64,000 nt of DNA from Flammula alnicola (lineage: Eukaryota > Basidiomycota > Agaricomycetes > Agaricales > Strophariaceae). Positions 46,250 to 58,164 of this stretch are shown piece after piece; the first letter of the stretch is position 1; every line of letters starts with the position of its first letter. The stretch spans positions 1 to 64,000 of the forward strand of contig JADNRV010000260.1 in assembly GCA_015499995.1 (NCBI GenBank). Reading direction: 5' to 3'. The translations under genes and the position numbers were made by a program. The notes under the pieces are model-generated. The model did no database searches, was not told the origin of the DNA, and was given only the letters and a program-made list of their open reading frames with translations.

Positions 46250-48293
46250 CGGATACGGCCACTCAACGCAATGAAGAGACGGCCCTTCCATCTACGACGA
46301 CTTGCGACACCCGTGGACTGATTTGTGCTCTTTCCATCCGTCCTTCAAACATTCAAGATCGCAGAAGAAAGCCTATCCACCGTATGTACCTATCTGTCTC
46401 GAGATCAGCGTCCTTTTTCTGAACAGAAGAAGAGAGGCCCTGACAACTTTAACACTTACCATTACATTTCTTCCACGAGCCTACCGAACCGCATGAGAAG
46501 CATCGCTGCGAAGGACCCACTTTCACCGCTCTCATCTCTTCATCTATATTGAAACCCTCAAAGTTACCTCCAGGAAGATCCAGCCGCAGCTCCCAGATCC
46601 CCGCTGCACGGTAGTGAATCCGCGGGCTAGAACCTGTCTCTAATTCAGGTGATAACAACTAGGATTTCCATCCTCCGTCAATGTAGTGTGGACGTCAGGT
46701 GGAGAAGTGGTGTCATAGATGAATGTTTCTGCGAAGTACGAAAATGAAACCTAGCGTCTCTCCTCGACGAAACTGGGAGCGGTGTGGCTAAATCCTCCGA
46801 ACGTTATCACTTTGTTCAACCCCGGATTCTAAGCGCAATATTTCAGTCAGAACGCGTTATAGTATAGTAGTCCAAACAACAACTTGAACGGACGCACGTA
46901 TATTATTATGGCGGCCATCAACATAATGATGTTGATGAATTCCAGCTGAAAGCCGTCTAGCGTTACGTTGCCATACATGATGAAAATGTTCTTTTTGTCG
47001 CAACTGAGTGCGCATTCCGGGAGCGAACTGATTGGAAGTTCTCAACGGTGTACCACTCAGCCGTCGCCACTGCTTTTTTGCAAGAACAGGTCGCACCCGA
47101 GGGGAGAAGACGGCTGAAACTCACCAAAGACGTAAATACACCCATCGACATGGCGTATGTCATAACTCTGTAATCAAGGTAAGGCCAGGATCCTTTGACG
47201 ACTTCGTCCGATTGAAAAGACGTAATAATGGACGACCATCGAAGGTTTATTAGGTCAAAGAAATGGAGAGTTGGAGAATCAGTGAAATAATATGCTCTGT
47301 GATCGTGAACGGCAAAGGCGTAATTTGGAAGCAAGGTGTCGCTCGACATTCGTCGCGGAGTTAGATCCTTCTATGGAGGCAGAGAGTCCCATTTGTCCAT
47401 TGGGAGGAAATCGAAAGGCCAAAAATCGAAGTAGAAAGGCTCATTCGAAGCAGTTTTTTCTCCCCCGAAGACTACAAACAAGCTGGATAATTTAATGACA
47501 ATCAGATTAATGACCTGAAGAAAAAGGGTGTCTTCCTGATGTAGAAGAACACCGAGGTTCCCGTATAGTGTTTTTCTTCCACGACCCGTAGAGATGGAGC
47601 TTGTCATCTAAGACATTGAAATTTGCGACTAATATAGCATGGGTTCAAGGTGTCGAATCGTAGTATTTATGCGTGTATTTGATTGAGATACTCAGTAGGG
47701 TGCTCGTAGGAGAAAAACGGTGGTAGGCGAGACTGGCTCCAGTATTTCCAATATTCTCCAAAACTGCGGCCAAATGGATGTGAGCCTTCGCCATTGAGTT
47801 ACAGCAACCGAAGGAAATAGTATGGTTCTTCAAAGCTTCAACGGCCATGACGGGGATTACCAAATCGTGGTTGACTTTGTAACGAGCGATAACAAATATT
47901 TTTTGAATATCATCACAACTTTCTTGGAACTAGATGAGGATTTTCTGTGAAACAGGAAGAAAGATAGATGAATAACTACGCACTTCGTATTTTTCAGAAT
48001 TTTCAGATGCCGCAATCCCGTCCCATGCAGTGTCTAAAACTGCATATATATTTCGGAGTGAACCTCTGTCACAGGAAGTGGATTTCCAGCCAAAGTTGAC
48101 GCGGCAAGGATAGACAGATCCTTTGCTTCTTTGTACGATTTTGCACGGAGTAGCTTGAGTGCCTTTGGCCATAAAGATTGGCGCGAATCATTCGCGATAG
48201 CTTGTCGTCGCCTCCTTGGATTAAGAATTCTTTTGCCTTCGCTTCATCGAGAAGCAAAGCCCTACATAACACGAAAAAGTAGCAAACACGCAT
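46250..48293 (-). pseudogene. Decayed TPR-kelch-MYND zinc-finger gene
   Basis: Pieces in order on the minus strand are: LLLDEAKAKEFLIQGG and KLLRAKSYKEAKDLSILAAS then VLDTAWDGIAASENSEKY (TPR-like, 48290-47990); FGCCNSMAKAHIHLA and TGASLAYHRFS (about 47860-47690); a kelch-like stretch LHFFDLINLRWSSI (about 47260); and a split MYND finger, RCFSCGSVGSWKKCNG (about 46460-46510) with FFCDLECLKDGWKEHKSVHG (about 46311-46371). I recall this architecture from Agaricomycete proteins. Frames break between NLYGQR and ALKLLRAK, and again at a TATATA run between SEIY and AVLDTAW. A stop precedes the second half of the finger. Several independent lesions indicate a pseudogene. Confidence 0.5.
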
Positions 48294-48500
48294 GAAGCCG
48301 GCCCGAGTCAGCCGGAGCTTTCAACATGGAGACAAAGAAAGCATTGATTCGATGCGAATTGAAGACGGCAGTATTTCAGATGAAATCGGGGGAAAGAGTG
48401 GGGTTAACGAATTTCAAATGGTCAATAGGGATAAGGTACAGCACATTAAGATTAAACATACTTATCATAAGCAGAATGAGTGGTGTGAATGAACCCAGCC

Positions 48501-50799
48501 TTACGCCGCCGCGAGCACCCCAATTCTCTTCTTCACATCCTTCGTCCTCTGACTGCCCCGCCCTTTCAGCTTGCCAAAGATAACAACTTTGCCCCGCTCG
48601 CCTGCCCGCCCCGTTCTTCCTGCCCGGTGCAAGAAATCAATCGTGTTCCGCGGCTCATCCACGATGAACACATGCTTGATCTCCGGCGAAAAATCCAACC
48701 CACGGGACAGCAACGACGTCGTCACCATGACATACGGGTGCTCTTTCACATCCACGCTCGCCGCCGCCGGAGCCACCTGCTCCCCTTCATCATCCGCAGT
48801 GCGCTTGCGCAGGAATCCTTCCAGGTGCTTATTCGACCCTCGCCCGCGATGCTCGCTCTGGCTCGTCATCGCCACGCTCTTGATCCCATTCTCGGCGAGG
48901 TAAGCGCTGAACTCGACGACCTTCGCGCTTCTGTTACAGAAGATCAACACTTTCGATAGACTCTTCCCCGCCGAGGCGGCGTCTTCGGCCCAGATCTTCC
49001 TGACGCGCCGCATGACGTCGGCGAACTTGTTCCCGCCCGTCCAGTTGACGTACTCGGTCTGCAGCGTCTTGGGCAGGCGGTGCAGGCGGGGCGAGGCGAG
49101 GCGCACGAGAGACGGATGGTGCTTCTCGAGGTAGGTGTTGAGCGATTTGGGAATAGTTGCGCTGGTGAGGACCAGGTTGAATGGGTAGTCAATGGGTTCT
49201 GGGGTTGTGGGTGCTGTGGGTGGATTAAGGGCAGGAGTTGGAACGAGCGTCGATGCAGAGGGAGGGAGAACATGTCCACGAGCAGCACTGATGTCTGCTA
49301 GCAGAGTTCGCGTCGTTTCCTGGAAATCGGGGTCTGCGAGAGAATGCAATGAGAATAGCAAAGATTAATAGAGGGGCAGGACATACCGAAGAGAACATCA
49401 GCCTCGTCCACCACGACCCACTCCACATTAGCAAGCCCAAGCTCAGGCTGACTCCTCCATTTACCAAAGTGGACAACCTTATCTCGTCCTCGTCGAGGCT
49501 TCTTCGCGTTCTCCTCATCCTCAACCTCTCCTTCTTCGTCCTTCTCCTCCGTCTCCTCTTTTCGATCCCACCCCCGCCCACGAACCATCTCCAGTAGCTT
49601 CATCGGCGTCCCAACCACGATGCTCACAGGATGAGCCGACTTTTTAATCTCAAACGCCCCCGATGAATCACCACCGACGCCCTGGAATCTCGACGCCATC
49701 TTGCTCGACGTCGCGTCCTTCTGCCTCGACGTGTTCTTCGAGTTCGCCTGGCTCGCACACAGCACGCGCAACTTGACCTCGTGCAGAAGGGATTTAGCAA
49801 AGCCCGACAACTGACGTGCAAGCTCGTGCGTTGGGGCCATGATGATACCGCGAGGATTAAGCGGCCGCTGCGTCGCGTCTGATGGAGCCGTCAGTGGGTG
49901 GTCCTTCTCCGCTATTTCGGCCTGTTTGATATTTTGGAGAAGCGGAAGGAGATACGCAATCGACTTTCCAGAGCCTGTTTCCGAGGCAAGGAGGAATTGT
50001 CGCCACCCAGGCGAACCGGGAACCGGCGCTGGGTTTTGCAGAAGCCATTTCATGCTGAGGTTCTGTATGGGCGTCGGCTGCGCGTCTGGGCCGAGCATCT
50101 CCTTGAGAGAGCCAACGAAACCGGGGAGTAGTGGAGGCGAGGTGAATGCCGCGGGGAGACTGTCGTCTGATGGGAGTGCTTTGCCCTTTCCTTTGGCATT
50201 AATGACGGAGACGGGCTGGGGTGGATGGTAGAATTCGTCTTGGGTTTCAGGCTCGTCATAAGCGCCTGAGCGAATGGGTTTTCGGTCGCTCCAGGATTCT
50301 CCGTGTGGAACGGTGTCTGTCTCCACCCGCCGAGAAAAATCGTGTATGATACTTCTGCCTGCGGCTTCTCTGCTCACATATGGGAGTGGCGGACGCGGTT
50401 TATGAGACGAATCCTGAGTACGGTCAAGTTTATTCGAACGCTGGCGAGGATAACTTTGTTGGCCTGAGCGTGGTCTCTCCTGAGGGCGAATGCGAGCACC
50501 TCGTTCGGGCGCAGGGGTTTTGCCCACGTGAGGTACTTCATCCCGTGTAAAAGCCGGTCTAGGAGGGCCAGCATCCGCTGCTTGTCGTCCTTTTCTACGC
50601 TGTTGACCTTCCCCACGTATCGTAGCCCGTGTAGCTGCCAAACATCAGTCCATGTGTCGAATTTGAACTAACACCACATACCTAATTTCTGGCCTTTTGA
50701 GACCGATGCACTACTGTGAATCAAGGCAGTCCTGCAGCATGTTTGAGCAGATTGGTGGTGCAGCCCCGTCTGAAGGCACTGCGATAGCAGGGAAGTCAT
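48501..50799 (-). CDS. MRH4: Mitochondrial DEAD-box RNA helicase MRH4
   Basis: Three exons on the minus strand, 50682-50799, 49387-50634 and 48501-49333, 732 residues. The N-terminus MTSLLSQCLQTGLHHQSAQT, rich in Ser/Gln/His/Arg and without acidic residues, suits mitochondrial import. Motifs: PTPIQNLSMKWLL (Q motif), LLASETGSGKSIAYLLPLL (Walker A), MAPTHELARQLSG, IVVGTPMKLLEM, VEWVVVDEADVLF (DEAD), LVLTSATIP, VMVTTSLLSRGLDF, and IDFLHRAGRTGRAGERG. In yeast, Mrh4 acts late in assembly of the mitochondrial large ribosomal subunit; that role is inferred here. Basic and acidic insertions between the motifs (for example EETEEKDEEGEVEDEEN) account for part of the length. It is divergent from the unknown gene to its right. 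Confidence 0.88.
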
Positions 50800-51589
50800 A
50801 AAAGCTGGTTGTGGTTCAACTGGTGGCGTTCGAAAAAAATGAACCCGACAGCTCGCGTTATGCGCCACGTGATCTCTATGCGTTTCGGCAGCTGAAACTT
50901 CAAAAGCTCCTCTGGTTGTGCGCGCCATGCATAGTTCTCAAAACGCTTTCACTCATCCAATATCGATTGTGCTCGACGTCTCTGAGACACCCTGACCAAA
51001 TATTTTCCAAAGTTGTTCCCTATCCACCAATTATACCTTGGGCAAAACTCACTCCGCCATCATCAATTCAAACTTGGACCGCTTCATCCTCGCTACGATG
51101 GAAGGAGTCTAAGAATGACGACAAGACACTCCCCAGAGTGCTTTTAAACCTCCAGCGAACTCTTCGTTCTGTTCACAAACGAAAGGTAGCATGGCCGGCC
51201 GAAGAATCTATTTCCTCCAAGTCCCTATATCCTCCAACTATTACTTTGCAATTCATAAAAATGCATTATTCGTTGTTTCGGTAGTCTCTCACCAAGCGAA
51301 TACTTGACGACGCTACTACGGCCTATAGCGCACATTTTCAACCAGTCACACTCTCCAGGCGTGCTAAAGATGCCTATGGAATGCATACGCGTCGCTTTCG
51401 GTGAATGTGAGCCCACCTCACGCCTTTTTTTTTTGTCTCCAGAACGTACATTCGGTAGCCATCTATGGGGAGACTTTCACAGCTGAAGACTTCAAAATCC
51501 AGAGTCTAACTTCTCCAATAGTTCTATCTCTGGTCAGAGAGACTTTGCCGTTCTTTGCATTCCGAATATCTAACACCATGCTCTGATAG

Positions 51590-52243
51590 CCTAACAATTT
51601 ATTCGATTCCAAGGGAAAAGTCTCTTCCCGAATCGAATATGCTCTCTCCAAAGCTTTAGAATACAGTCCATCAACCCCTTCCATCATTGTAACACACTTC
51701 ATGGACATGGCTGTCTTTTTCCCTCCTGCATGGAACCGTCCTGAACCCGCTTTTGAAAGGATATCGACGACTCAACCTTCTTTGGCTCTAAGAGTTGTTT
51801 CCACCGCGTACCTGCATAACGCGCTCCCTGCTGGAGATTCTATCAACACCCCTGATCCATGGAGGTTGACAAGGACCTCTTCAAGGGGCCTCCACAAGAT
51901 CCGAATCAACCAAGTTTACTTGCAGACGAACAAATATTTGCAACACCCCCGCCATTCCGACTTTGACCTTGTGACGTTGGTTCGAGATCGTGCGAGGGCG
52001 CTACAATTCTTCCGTTGGCAAGAAGAAGTACAACGACGATACTCGAAAGTCGTTGCCCATCCAAATGATACACTTACTGCGTTGTCGAACGACGTTGGGC
52101 TGATCGTTCCAGATGTTCATCCAATCTATCCATTCGAAGCTTCGGAAATTCCATCAGATACTGCAAAACATCTCACCGTGAATCATCTCTCACGACGGCT
52201 GGTTTGGATAAATCTCTCGAACGGAGCAAGTCCTTCACGTTGA
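51590..52243 (+). CDS. Unrecognised protein, last exon supported
   Basis: From an acceptor-like TGATAG at 51584-51589 an open frame of 217 codons (plus stop) runs from PNNLFDSKGKVSSRIEYALS to NGASPSR and TGA at 52241-52243. Composition is protein-like (balanced, with a basic mid-part RGLHKIRINQVYLQTNKYLQ), and no shadow gene explains it. Upstream frames at 50811-51284 and 51400-51586 (SVAIYGETFTAEDFKIQSLT) may be earlier exons, but I could not join them in one frame without a stop. I recognise no domain. It could be a real gene with unresolved 5' exons or a decayed one. Confidence 0.35.
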   Translation, partial: PNNLFDSKGKVSSRIEYALSKALEYSPSTPSIIVTHFMDMAVFFPPAWNRPEPAFERISTTQPSLALRVVSTAYLHNALPAGDSINTPDPWRLTRTSSRGLHKIRINQVYLQTNKYLQHPRHSDFDLVTLVRDRARALQFFRWQEEVQRRYSKVVAHPNDTLTALSNDVGLIVPDVHPIYPFEASEIPSDTAKHLTVNHLSRRLVWINLSNGASPSR

Positions 52244-52325
52244 AGATTCAAAGTATCTTGGCGGAAGGCTCATCACGAGGTATCTGCACCGTATACCAAT
52301 GTCAAATTACTTCTACTAGACTGTG

Positions 52326-52345
52326 GACCCGTGCTTTGCACGGTC
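52326..52345. repeat. Hairpin GACCCGTGCTTTGCACGGTC
   Basis: A perfect CCGTGC/GCACGG stem with a TTT loop, extended by GA/TC. Similar CCCGTGC-GCACGGG hairpins recur in many fungal genomes, often near transposon ends, but no element boundary was found here. Confidence 0.5.
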
Positions 52346-52499
52346 TTTCAATGTTTGTAAATCTTGAGCTTGACCCTTGAAAAAGAGTTCAAAATATGTG
52401 TGATTAAACTACTCAACAGATTGCTACACTCTGAATGAAAAGAATTGTCTAATTTGATTTCCAACTAAATTAAAGCAGAAAAACTTGCAAGAAGTAACC

Positions 52500-52645
52500 A
52501 ATGGAAGTAATAGTAATACCTGTAGCTGTACCCCATGCATAGTATTCCTACCTGTACATATACCCCTACCCGTGGGGCTATGCATAGTACACCTACCCAT
52601 GCATAGAACTCCTACATGCATACCCTACCCTGGCCCATGTTTAGC
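52500..52645. repeat. ATGCATAG/CCTACC low-complexity tract
   Basis: CCATGCATAG (with the ATGCAT palindrome) occurs at least three times, with ACCCCTACCCGT-like C-rich stretches between. No coding content was seen. Confidence 0.55.
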
Positions 52646-52879
52646 ACCCCTTACCCGTGACCCCGAGATGTGCAGTAGTGGATGCACTCGGACGTGAGAA
52701 CGCGAGACGGCGAGACCTGCGCGTGCGAGATCGAGCCGTATGCGCCAGGCATCGGCTAGACCTGCTAGCCCATCGATTCCAAATCGGCTTGACGCGTCAG
52801 TGCACCGCCACTCATTTGTATATGACATAAGTTATGTCTTACGTAACTTGTCCCCCATGTCGTTTTATAGAATAGATTG

Positions 52880-53735
52880 ACAACAAGCCCGTATCATCCC
52901 GTCTCTCTGTTTCAAATTGTTCGACGACCGATTCCAACGTCTGCGAAATCCAGACCAAGACGACGAGCAGCTCGAAGAACTGCCTCGGTGGTTTGACCCA
53001 GTCGTGATTGCTGGGATGTACGCTGTCAACGAAGCGTTCGCATATGAAAAGCTTCGAGCAGCACAAGGGTCCATTGTTCCCCGGTTCTACGGTACACACC
53101 AGGTCAGAGACAACGTTTTTGTCACGCTAAAAGGTATTCTGCTGACTGGCTTCGATAGTTTACACTTCCCAATGGGATGGTGCTCTACGGTCTTTTGATG
53201 GTGCTCTACGGTCTTTTGATGGTGCTCTACGGTCTTTTGATGGAGTATGTCGAAGGATGTGACCTCGACCCCGATTTCGGGCGGACATTGAGCCCTGATA
53301 GGCGAATCGACATAGTATAGTCATCAACTATCACTGTGAGAAGCCACTGACCAAGCCAAATCTCTTTTAGACCCAAAGTTGTCATCACGCAGCCCGCGTT
53401 CTCGATGTCGCCGACGTCAGCCAACGCGACTGGCATGCCGGTCAAATACTCCTCCAATAACAAAGCTCGACCATGCCGTCCTAATCGACTTTGCTTCAAC
53501 GACTCAAATATGGGAGCCAGACGAGCTGAACTTCATCCAAAATTACTTTGGTATCCTTCGCGTCCTATTAGGTAAAGAAGGAGATGTCGGGTTTGATCCA
53601 GAGCTCATCTGGAAACGTTATGGAGAGCCTGATGATTGGGATACTGTTATGGCTTGGATTTCTACACGTCCAGGGAATAAAGAGAGCAGACTTGTCAAAG
53701 CTAAAGAGATGTTCCCGTATATCTCGTCTGCTTAA
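52880..53735 (+). pseudogene. Protein-kinase-like gene, frameshifted
   Basis: Exon pieces on the + strand are KLFDDRFQRLRNPDQDDEQL to IVPRFYGTHQ, then after an intron FTLPNGMVLYGLL to DPDFG, then after another intron TQSCHHAARVLDVADVSQRD to GQILLQ. That frame hits TAA at 53458. The conserved continuation KLDHAVLIDFASTTQIWEPD to MFPYISSA follows in another frame to 53735. The pattern is that of an Agaricomycete protein-kinase-like family (ARVLDVADxxxRDWHxGQIL; DHAVLIDFA). The single-base shift near 53455 breaks the gene. A 21-bp unit encoding MVLYGLL is triplicated at 53177-53239. No convincing first exon was found upstream of about 52880. Confidence 0.6.
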
Positions 53736-54183
53736 CCTGCTGTATTTTTTTTCGTTCGCTTACCCTCCGCATATGATTTACCAGAAAGAATATGAGGGGC
53801 ATTGCATAAAGCCGCTTTCCTTGTCACCACTCCTCGCACTGAAAATTCTTCAAACAATTGCGCAAGACGTCGAGTTCCATCTTCACATTGGTTCCGCTCG
53901 CCGCGGGGCTAAAGCTAATATGGACGCGCGTTTGGAAGGCGTCAAGTTATCAGAATGGTAAGCGCTATCGAGTTCTTCCAATATGTTCGTTCCCAGCCTG
54001 CGAATGATCTTGTTATCTTCCGCTGTATCATTTACTTTAAGCTCACAGGGGGGGGGTAACAATGCGAACATGCAGCGAAAAGAAATCGTGATAAAGAGAA
54101 GCCAAGGACAAGACGCACGACTAGAAAAAGTAAAAGTAGGGGAGGGACCTCACAGTTTACAGGAAGCCAGGATGTAACAGGAC
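53736..54183. other. Intergenic, nothing recognised
   Basis: A G-run lies at about 54050-54057 near CTCACAGGGG. Frames are short and overlap on both strands. No domain or repeat was identified. Confidence 0.4.
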
Positions 54184-54213
54184 CCCAACCAACAGGAAGT
54201 TGATGGTTCGCTG

Positions 54214-54818
54214 TTAGACCGCGTCCTTGTCGGCAACTGGCATAGTCATTGGAGAGGTCACGAATGGGAAAAGTGAAATTTTCGATAGCTTCGAAGCCTG
54301 AGCCATCAGCTGCATAACCATCGCCAAACCAAAGACGGCCACCTGACTGATGGCAACCTTGGTGTTGAACCAGATGCTCATAGTTCTCTCGTCGGTGAGG
54401 TAACGTGTTTGAATGCGGAAAAAGATGTTGTCGTCCACCCACTTATACAATGGACCAATGCCTTGCGCACGGAATAAATCAGCGCCACTGTCGCCGACAC
54501 AACCATAGGCGCCACCAGAGGGACAGACACCAGAAGCGCAGCAGGTGTCAACACAGAAGGCATCATGTCCGACTTGCACGACTCCGGAATTCTATTGGCA
54601 ATGGTGCAGAGGAATGGTCCGGTACGCCTCGCGAACATCTCGGACAGTAGCTTGGGATGTTCTCCAAGCTCTGCTTCATCAAGCTCCCGAGGATAAAGCC
54701 AGAAACCAAGAACAATGCTTAAGGCTAGAAACCTGTGAACAACCACCGGGAGTATGACTGTAAGACGTATACTGACGTATATAAATTTCTCTCTCATTGC
54801 CGTACCCGAGACCGTCAC
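54214..54818 (-). pseudogene. Possible retroelement-like remnant
   Basis: Two overlapping minus-strand frames cover this stretch. One contains GADLFRAQGIGPLYKWVDDN and FFRIQTRYL, resembling a segment (GIGPxxKWVDDHxFFRI) I recall from basidiomycete retroelement-type proteins. It has no catalytic box and no continuation. The other frame (54378-54818) reads hydrophobic segments such as LLVSVPLVAPMVVSATVALI and may be a composition effect. The call is weak; the segment could be an exon of an unrecognised gene. Confidence 0.25.
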
Positions 54819-55232
54819 CTAATCTACTATCTGATCGCACTGTAATGGAGTGGAGCATCTACGCAACATTTGTATCCAATTCTTTGGTGCCTGATCCGAC
54901 CCGGGTTTCGAGACTAGCATCCATCCTATTCTACTGCTGCATGAGTGCAATGGACAGACCACTTTAGTAAGATAACTTGGATTAAATACGAACACGGGTG
55001 AAGGTGTACAAGTACACTCATTCTGTTACAACCGACCTGCGTGGAAATCGGACCCTAAATAGACCACCGGGAAACGCTCACGTTCTCCGATTTAATAGGT
55101 GCACATGTGCAACATACGGGAAGCGGCTATGTAATACATGAGGTAAACTGCAGGAAATATCAAAACGACTGATTTAGAACCCCTTCCTTCGGGATGTGTA
55201 TCATTATAAATTGTAATTCAGAGAGCGTCTGG
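54819..55232. other. Intergenic, promoter region of the next gene
   Basis: No frame above 60 codons and no repeat found. Confidence 0.5.
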
Positions 55233-55239
55233 TATAAAA
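55233..55239 (+). promoter_or_regulatory. TATA box TATAAAA
   Basis: TATAAAA lies 61 bp upstream of the ATG at 55300. Confidence 0.55.
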
Positions 55240-55299
55240 GAGCAGTGTTCAGAGCTGAAACCGCATAGCAGCATTGCCCACTTGCATCCTAGTTATCCG

Positions 55300-55692
55300 A
55301 TGCAGAACTACATCTTTCTCTCGCTCTCTGTGCTTCTCGCCGTGCTCAGCGTTAACGCAAGCTCCTACAGTATCGAGCTATACTCGGACTCCAATTGCAA
55401 CGACCTGCTGGCCGTCGACAGCGGTTCATTCGCGACCAACGGCTGTATCACCCAAAGCGGCGTGAACAGTATCCGAATCACTAGTTTGAATGATGCCATG
55501 ATCCACACATGGGTGAGTGAAGAGCGCATTCTCATATACAACACAATTTAGTATTTACTCAACGGTACATTTTAGGCGCATGGTCAATGCAACCATAATG
55601 AATGGACCGTGCCAGTCGGTTGCCCAGGAGGAAACTCGTGCATCAAGGCTCCAGGCACCGAGTCGTTCGGATTCCAAGTTGGATGTATTTGA
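55300..55692 (+). CDS. Small secreted cysteine-containing protein
   Basis: Two exons, 55300-55512 and 55576-55692, joined over a 63-nt intron, encode 109 residues. MQNYIFLSLSVLLAVLSVNA is a clear signal peptide. The mature part has six cysteines (SNCND, NGCIT, GQCNH, VGCPGG, NSCIK, VGCI), enough for three disulfides, and ends at GTESFGFQVGCI. Small secreted proteins of this size are abundant in Agaricomycetes and include effector-like and cell-wall proteins; nothing here decides between these. The start is supported by the signal peptide and the TATA box 61 bp upstream. I do not recognise the family. Confidence 0.7.
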
Positions 55693-57224
55693 GGACGGCT
55701 CGCGTCAGTAAAGAACACCGAAGCCTCAGCTCCGATATTTACAAAGTTTGGAAGATGTTCATCGCGATGGATAAAGTTTTCCTCTTTGAGCAAGATTTCG
55801 TCAAGGAACACTAGGATAGTGAATTATTCAGTGAGATTTCAGGACGATCTAATTCGTAAGATAAAACGAGAGAAGAAGAGACGTATGGACGCGAGATGTG
55901 GGATGGAAATGCGAGAGACCGAAGCGAATTGATCTCAAGGGACCTGATGGGCGCAAGCGAGAAATCAGAAGGGACCCATCAATCTTGAGGGGGAAAAATA
56001 ATAAAGGAACAAACAGAGGAGAAGGAAAGAAAGATCACCATTTCAAATTTGGACCAGGACCAAGGCAATCTGCATCGAGGGATGATCGATGACCATGATA
56101 GTAACTGAACAAGCCCGTCCTCGAATGCAGGTCCGTATAGACCCACAATAGCGCGCCTGAAAGATGGAGATGTGATTCGAGTAAGACTTCTAAACAGGCG
56201 AGTTCCGTGAAGGAGCTGAAAAAGCCAGAGGCACATAGAATGGGACGATGACGAATTCCAAGCACGACCCAGAAGAACAGAAACACAAAGTGAGGCAAAA
56301 CATACCATTCGCTCTCCTTGACCCCCTTCGACGGCCTTCTTGTCACTCCGAATAGCTTCCTCCATTCCTAACCCTTGTTCATATCCGACTTGTCAAAGCC
56401 TCAGACGTAATGAACACATGCTTTCTGCATGGCACTCGGTTGGTGATGCTGAGCGCCAAAAGGGACGCTTCGAGAACTATATAGGTCACCGCTGTGAATA
56501 AAGCAGAGGTAAGTATCTGGATACAACGGCAAAACGAGACGAGAGAACAGAAGGATAACAAAGGAAGAATGGCCAAATATAACTACACGTCTCGGAAGGG
56601 GGAAACCGAAATAAAAGTATGAAACTTGAAAACACGTACCTGCTCTTAAAAGTTCTGCACTCCTCCTTCGATCCAACTCATGTTGATCAAGCCATGGCGT
56701 CGACACCAAGAACACCAAGTTCGGATGTCGTTTGGATTCAGAGAGTTTTACTGCTTGCTTCGCCTTCCTGTCGCAAGCGCTATGGAGAGGTGATGTTGGT
56801 TTCCATCGATATGATGCACGGGAGTACTTCCCAGTCAGGACGCTGACGCGGACATCCGCAGACCTGGCACATCCCAGCAGCACTTCTCAGATCTCATCCC
56901 TCGGTCGAGCCATTGTCGACATTGGCCTAGCTGACTCTAATCCAGTCTCGACATTATGCCTCTCCTCATACCAGGGTCAGTACCAGCAGCGGGTGGCCCA
57001 GTCACATCCAGAAAGCATTGATATTGCACGAGACCGCACATTCTATCCAGACCATGAAACAGATACAAACCTGACGAATTGACCTTGAACCGTATGACGC
57101 AGGTCGAGGGAACGGTATCAAAGCGTTGGCACAAGAGGAAGAATAAGAGCGAGGGGGCAACAGTTGGTAATAGGTATTCACGGAGTGGGACCTCAGGCCA
57201 CTGCAGACTTGGACATGTAGGTGA
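55693..57224. other. Intergenic, no gene recognised
   Basis: The purine-rich stretch 55830-56080 and the following frames on both strands (longest 160 codons, minus, 56401-56883) show no domain, signal peptide or linked exons. The long minus frame is possible but unsupported. Confidence 0.45.
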
Positions 57225-57545
57225 TTAATCAAGGAATCGAAAAAACGGGTCTGGAACAGTCACCCAGGTCAAATCTCCGTCTTGCAATCCATACCGATGA
57301 ATGAGCGCTTTCTTCACTGCCTCGTCCTCCGGTTTCTCCCGCACATGATAATAATATGACCGAGACAATTTCGGGTCCCATTTGTGAACCCGAGTCAGAA
57401 GAATGATTGGTTGCATAACCGGATGGTCGGTGGAGTAAACGTCTCTGAAGTGTTCGAGGATGTGATCGTCTTTGAGCATATCTCTGAACGTCCACATGAA
57501 GTTGCAATCGTTCATGTCGATTGATCGCCCTGTCTCGTTCATCAA
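57225..57545 (-). CDS. Unrecognised protein, C-terminal exon
   Basis: An open minus-strand frame of 106 codons reads MMNETGRSIDMNDCNFMWTF, then HPVMQPIILLTRVHKWDPKL, and ends TWVTVPDPFFRFLD. Composition is protein-like with many aromatic residues. The first ATG is probably internal because the frame before it is closed within about 50 nt, so earlier exons are likely upstream (57560-57840). The family was not recognised. It could be the intact end of a gene or a fragment left near the transposon cluster that starts at 57863. Confidence 0.4.
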   Translation of the reverse strand: MMNETGRSIDMNDCNFMWTFRDMLKDDHILEHFRDVYSTDHPVMQPIILLTRVHKWDPKLSRSYYYHVREKPEDEAVKKALIHRYGLQDGDLTWVTVPDPFFRFLD

Positions 57546-58164
57546 CGCGCAAAGCCTTTTCGTAGGTCATCTTGTAACCAGCGGCTTTATCTATCACTGG
57601 AGCAGCTGAGAGCCGATGAGCGGACAAGGGGAAAGCGGCTTCGTGGAACTTGGGATATGTACGCGACGAACAGGGTGATAAACAGTGACGAGACAGCTAA
57701 CGAGCGGCAGCTAGGGGTTTTGTGAGGTTCAGAACTTGAAACGGATTCACTAGACGCATTGATGTCGAAGATGTGGGTAGCGATTGGGCAACGAAAATAT
57801 ATAAACGCCAATTGTGTCTTACGTAACTTCATTTTTCCCACGGTTCGTAGTCAAACAGGCATCTCAGTAAAAAGCAAAGTCGGGCAAAGTCAGCCAAATT
57901 CAGACAAAAGTGGACAAAAGTCAGTCATAAGTCATGCAATAACAAAATTCACGTCAACTCAGTCTTGGCATCACAAACACAGTCGTATCATGGTCGTATG
58001 TCAGTCATACTCTAGTCATAGACTTGAAACAAATGAGTGGACTCGGGCTTGACTTGAACACTTTTTGATTTGCTCCGTTCACTCAACTAGTCGGTGGGAA
58101 AGTTCTTCTATCACGTGAATGCCATGTTCAAATTCCCGACTTCGCTGAAATTACAACTTGAACT

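Noticed and set aside
49839..50231. 130-codon + frame opposite MRH4
   Set aside because: Antisense shadow of the Walker A region of the helicase.
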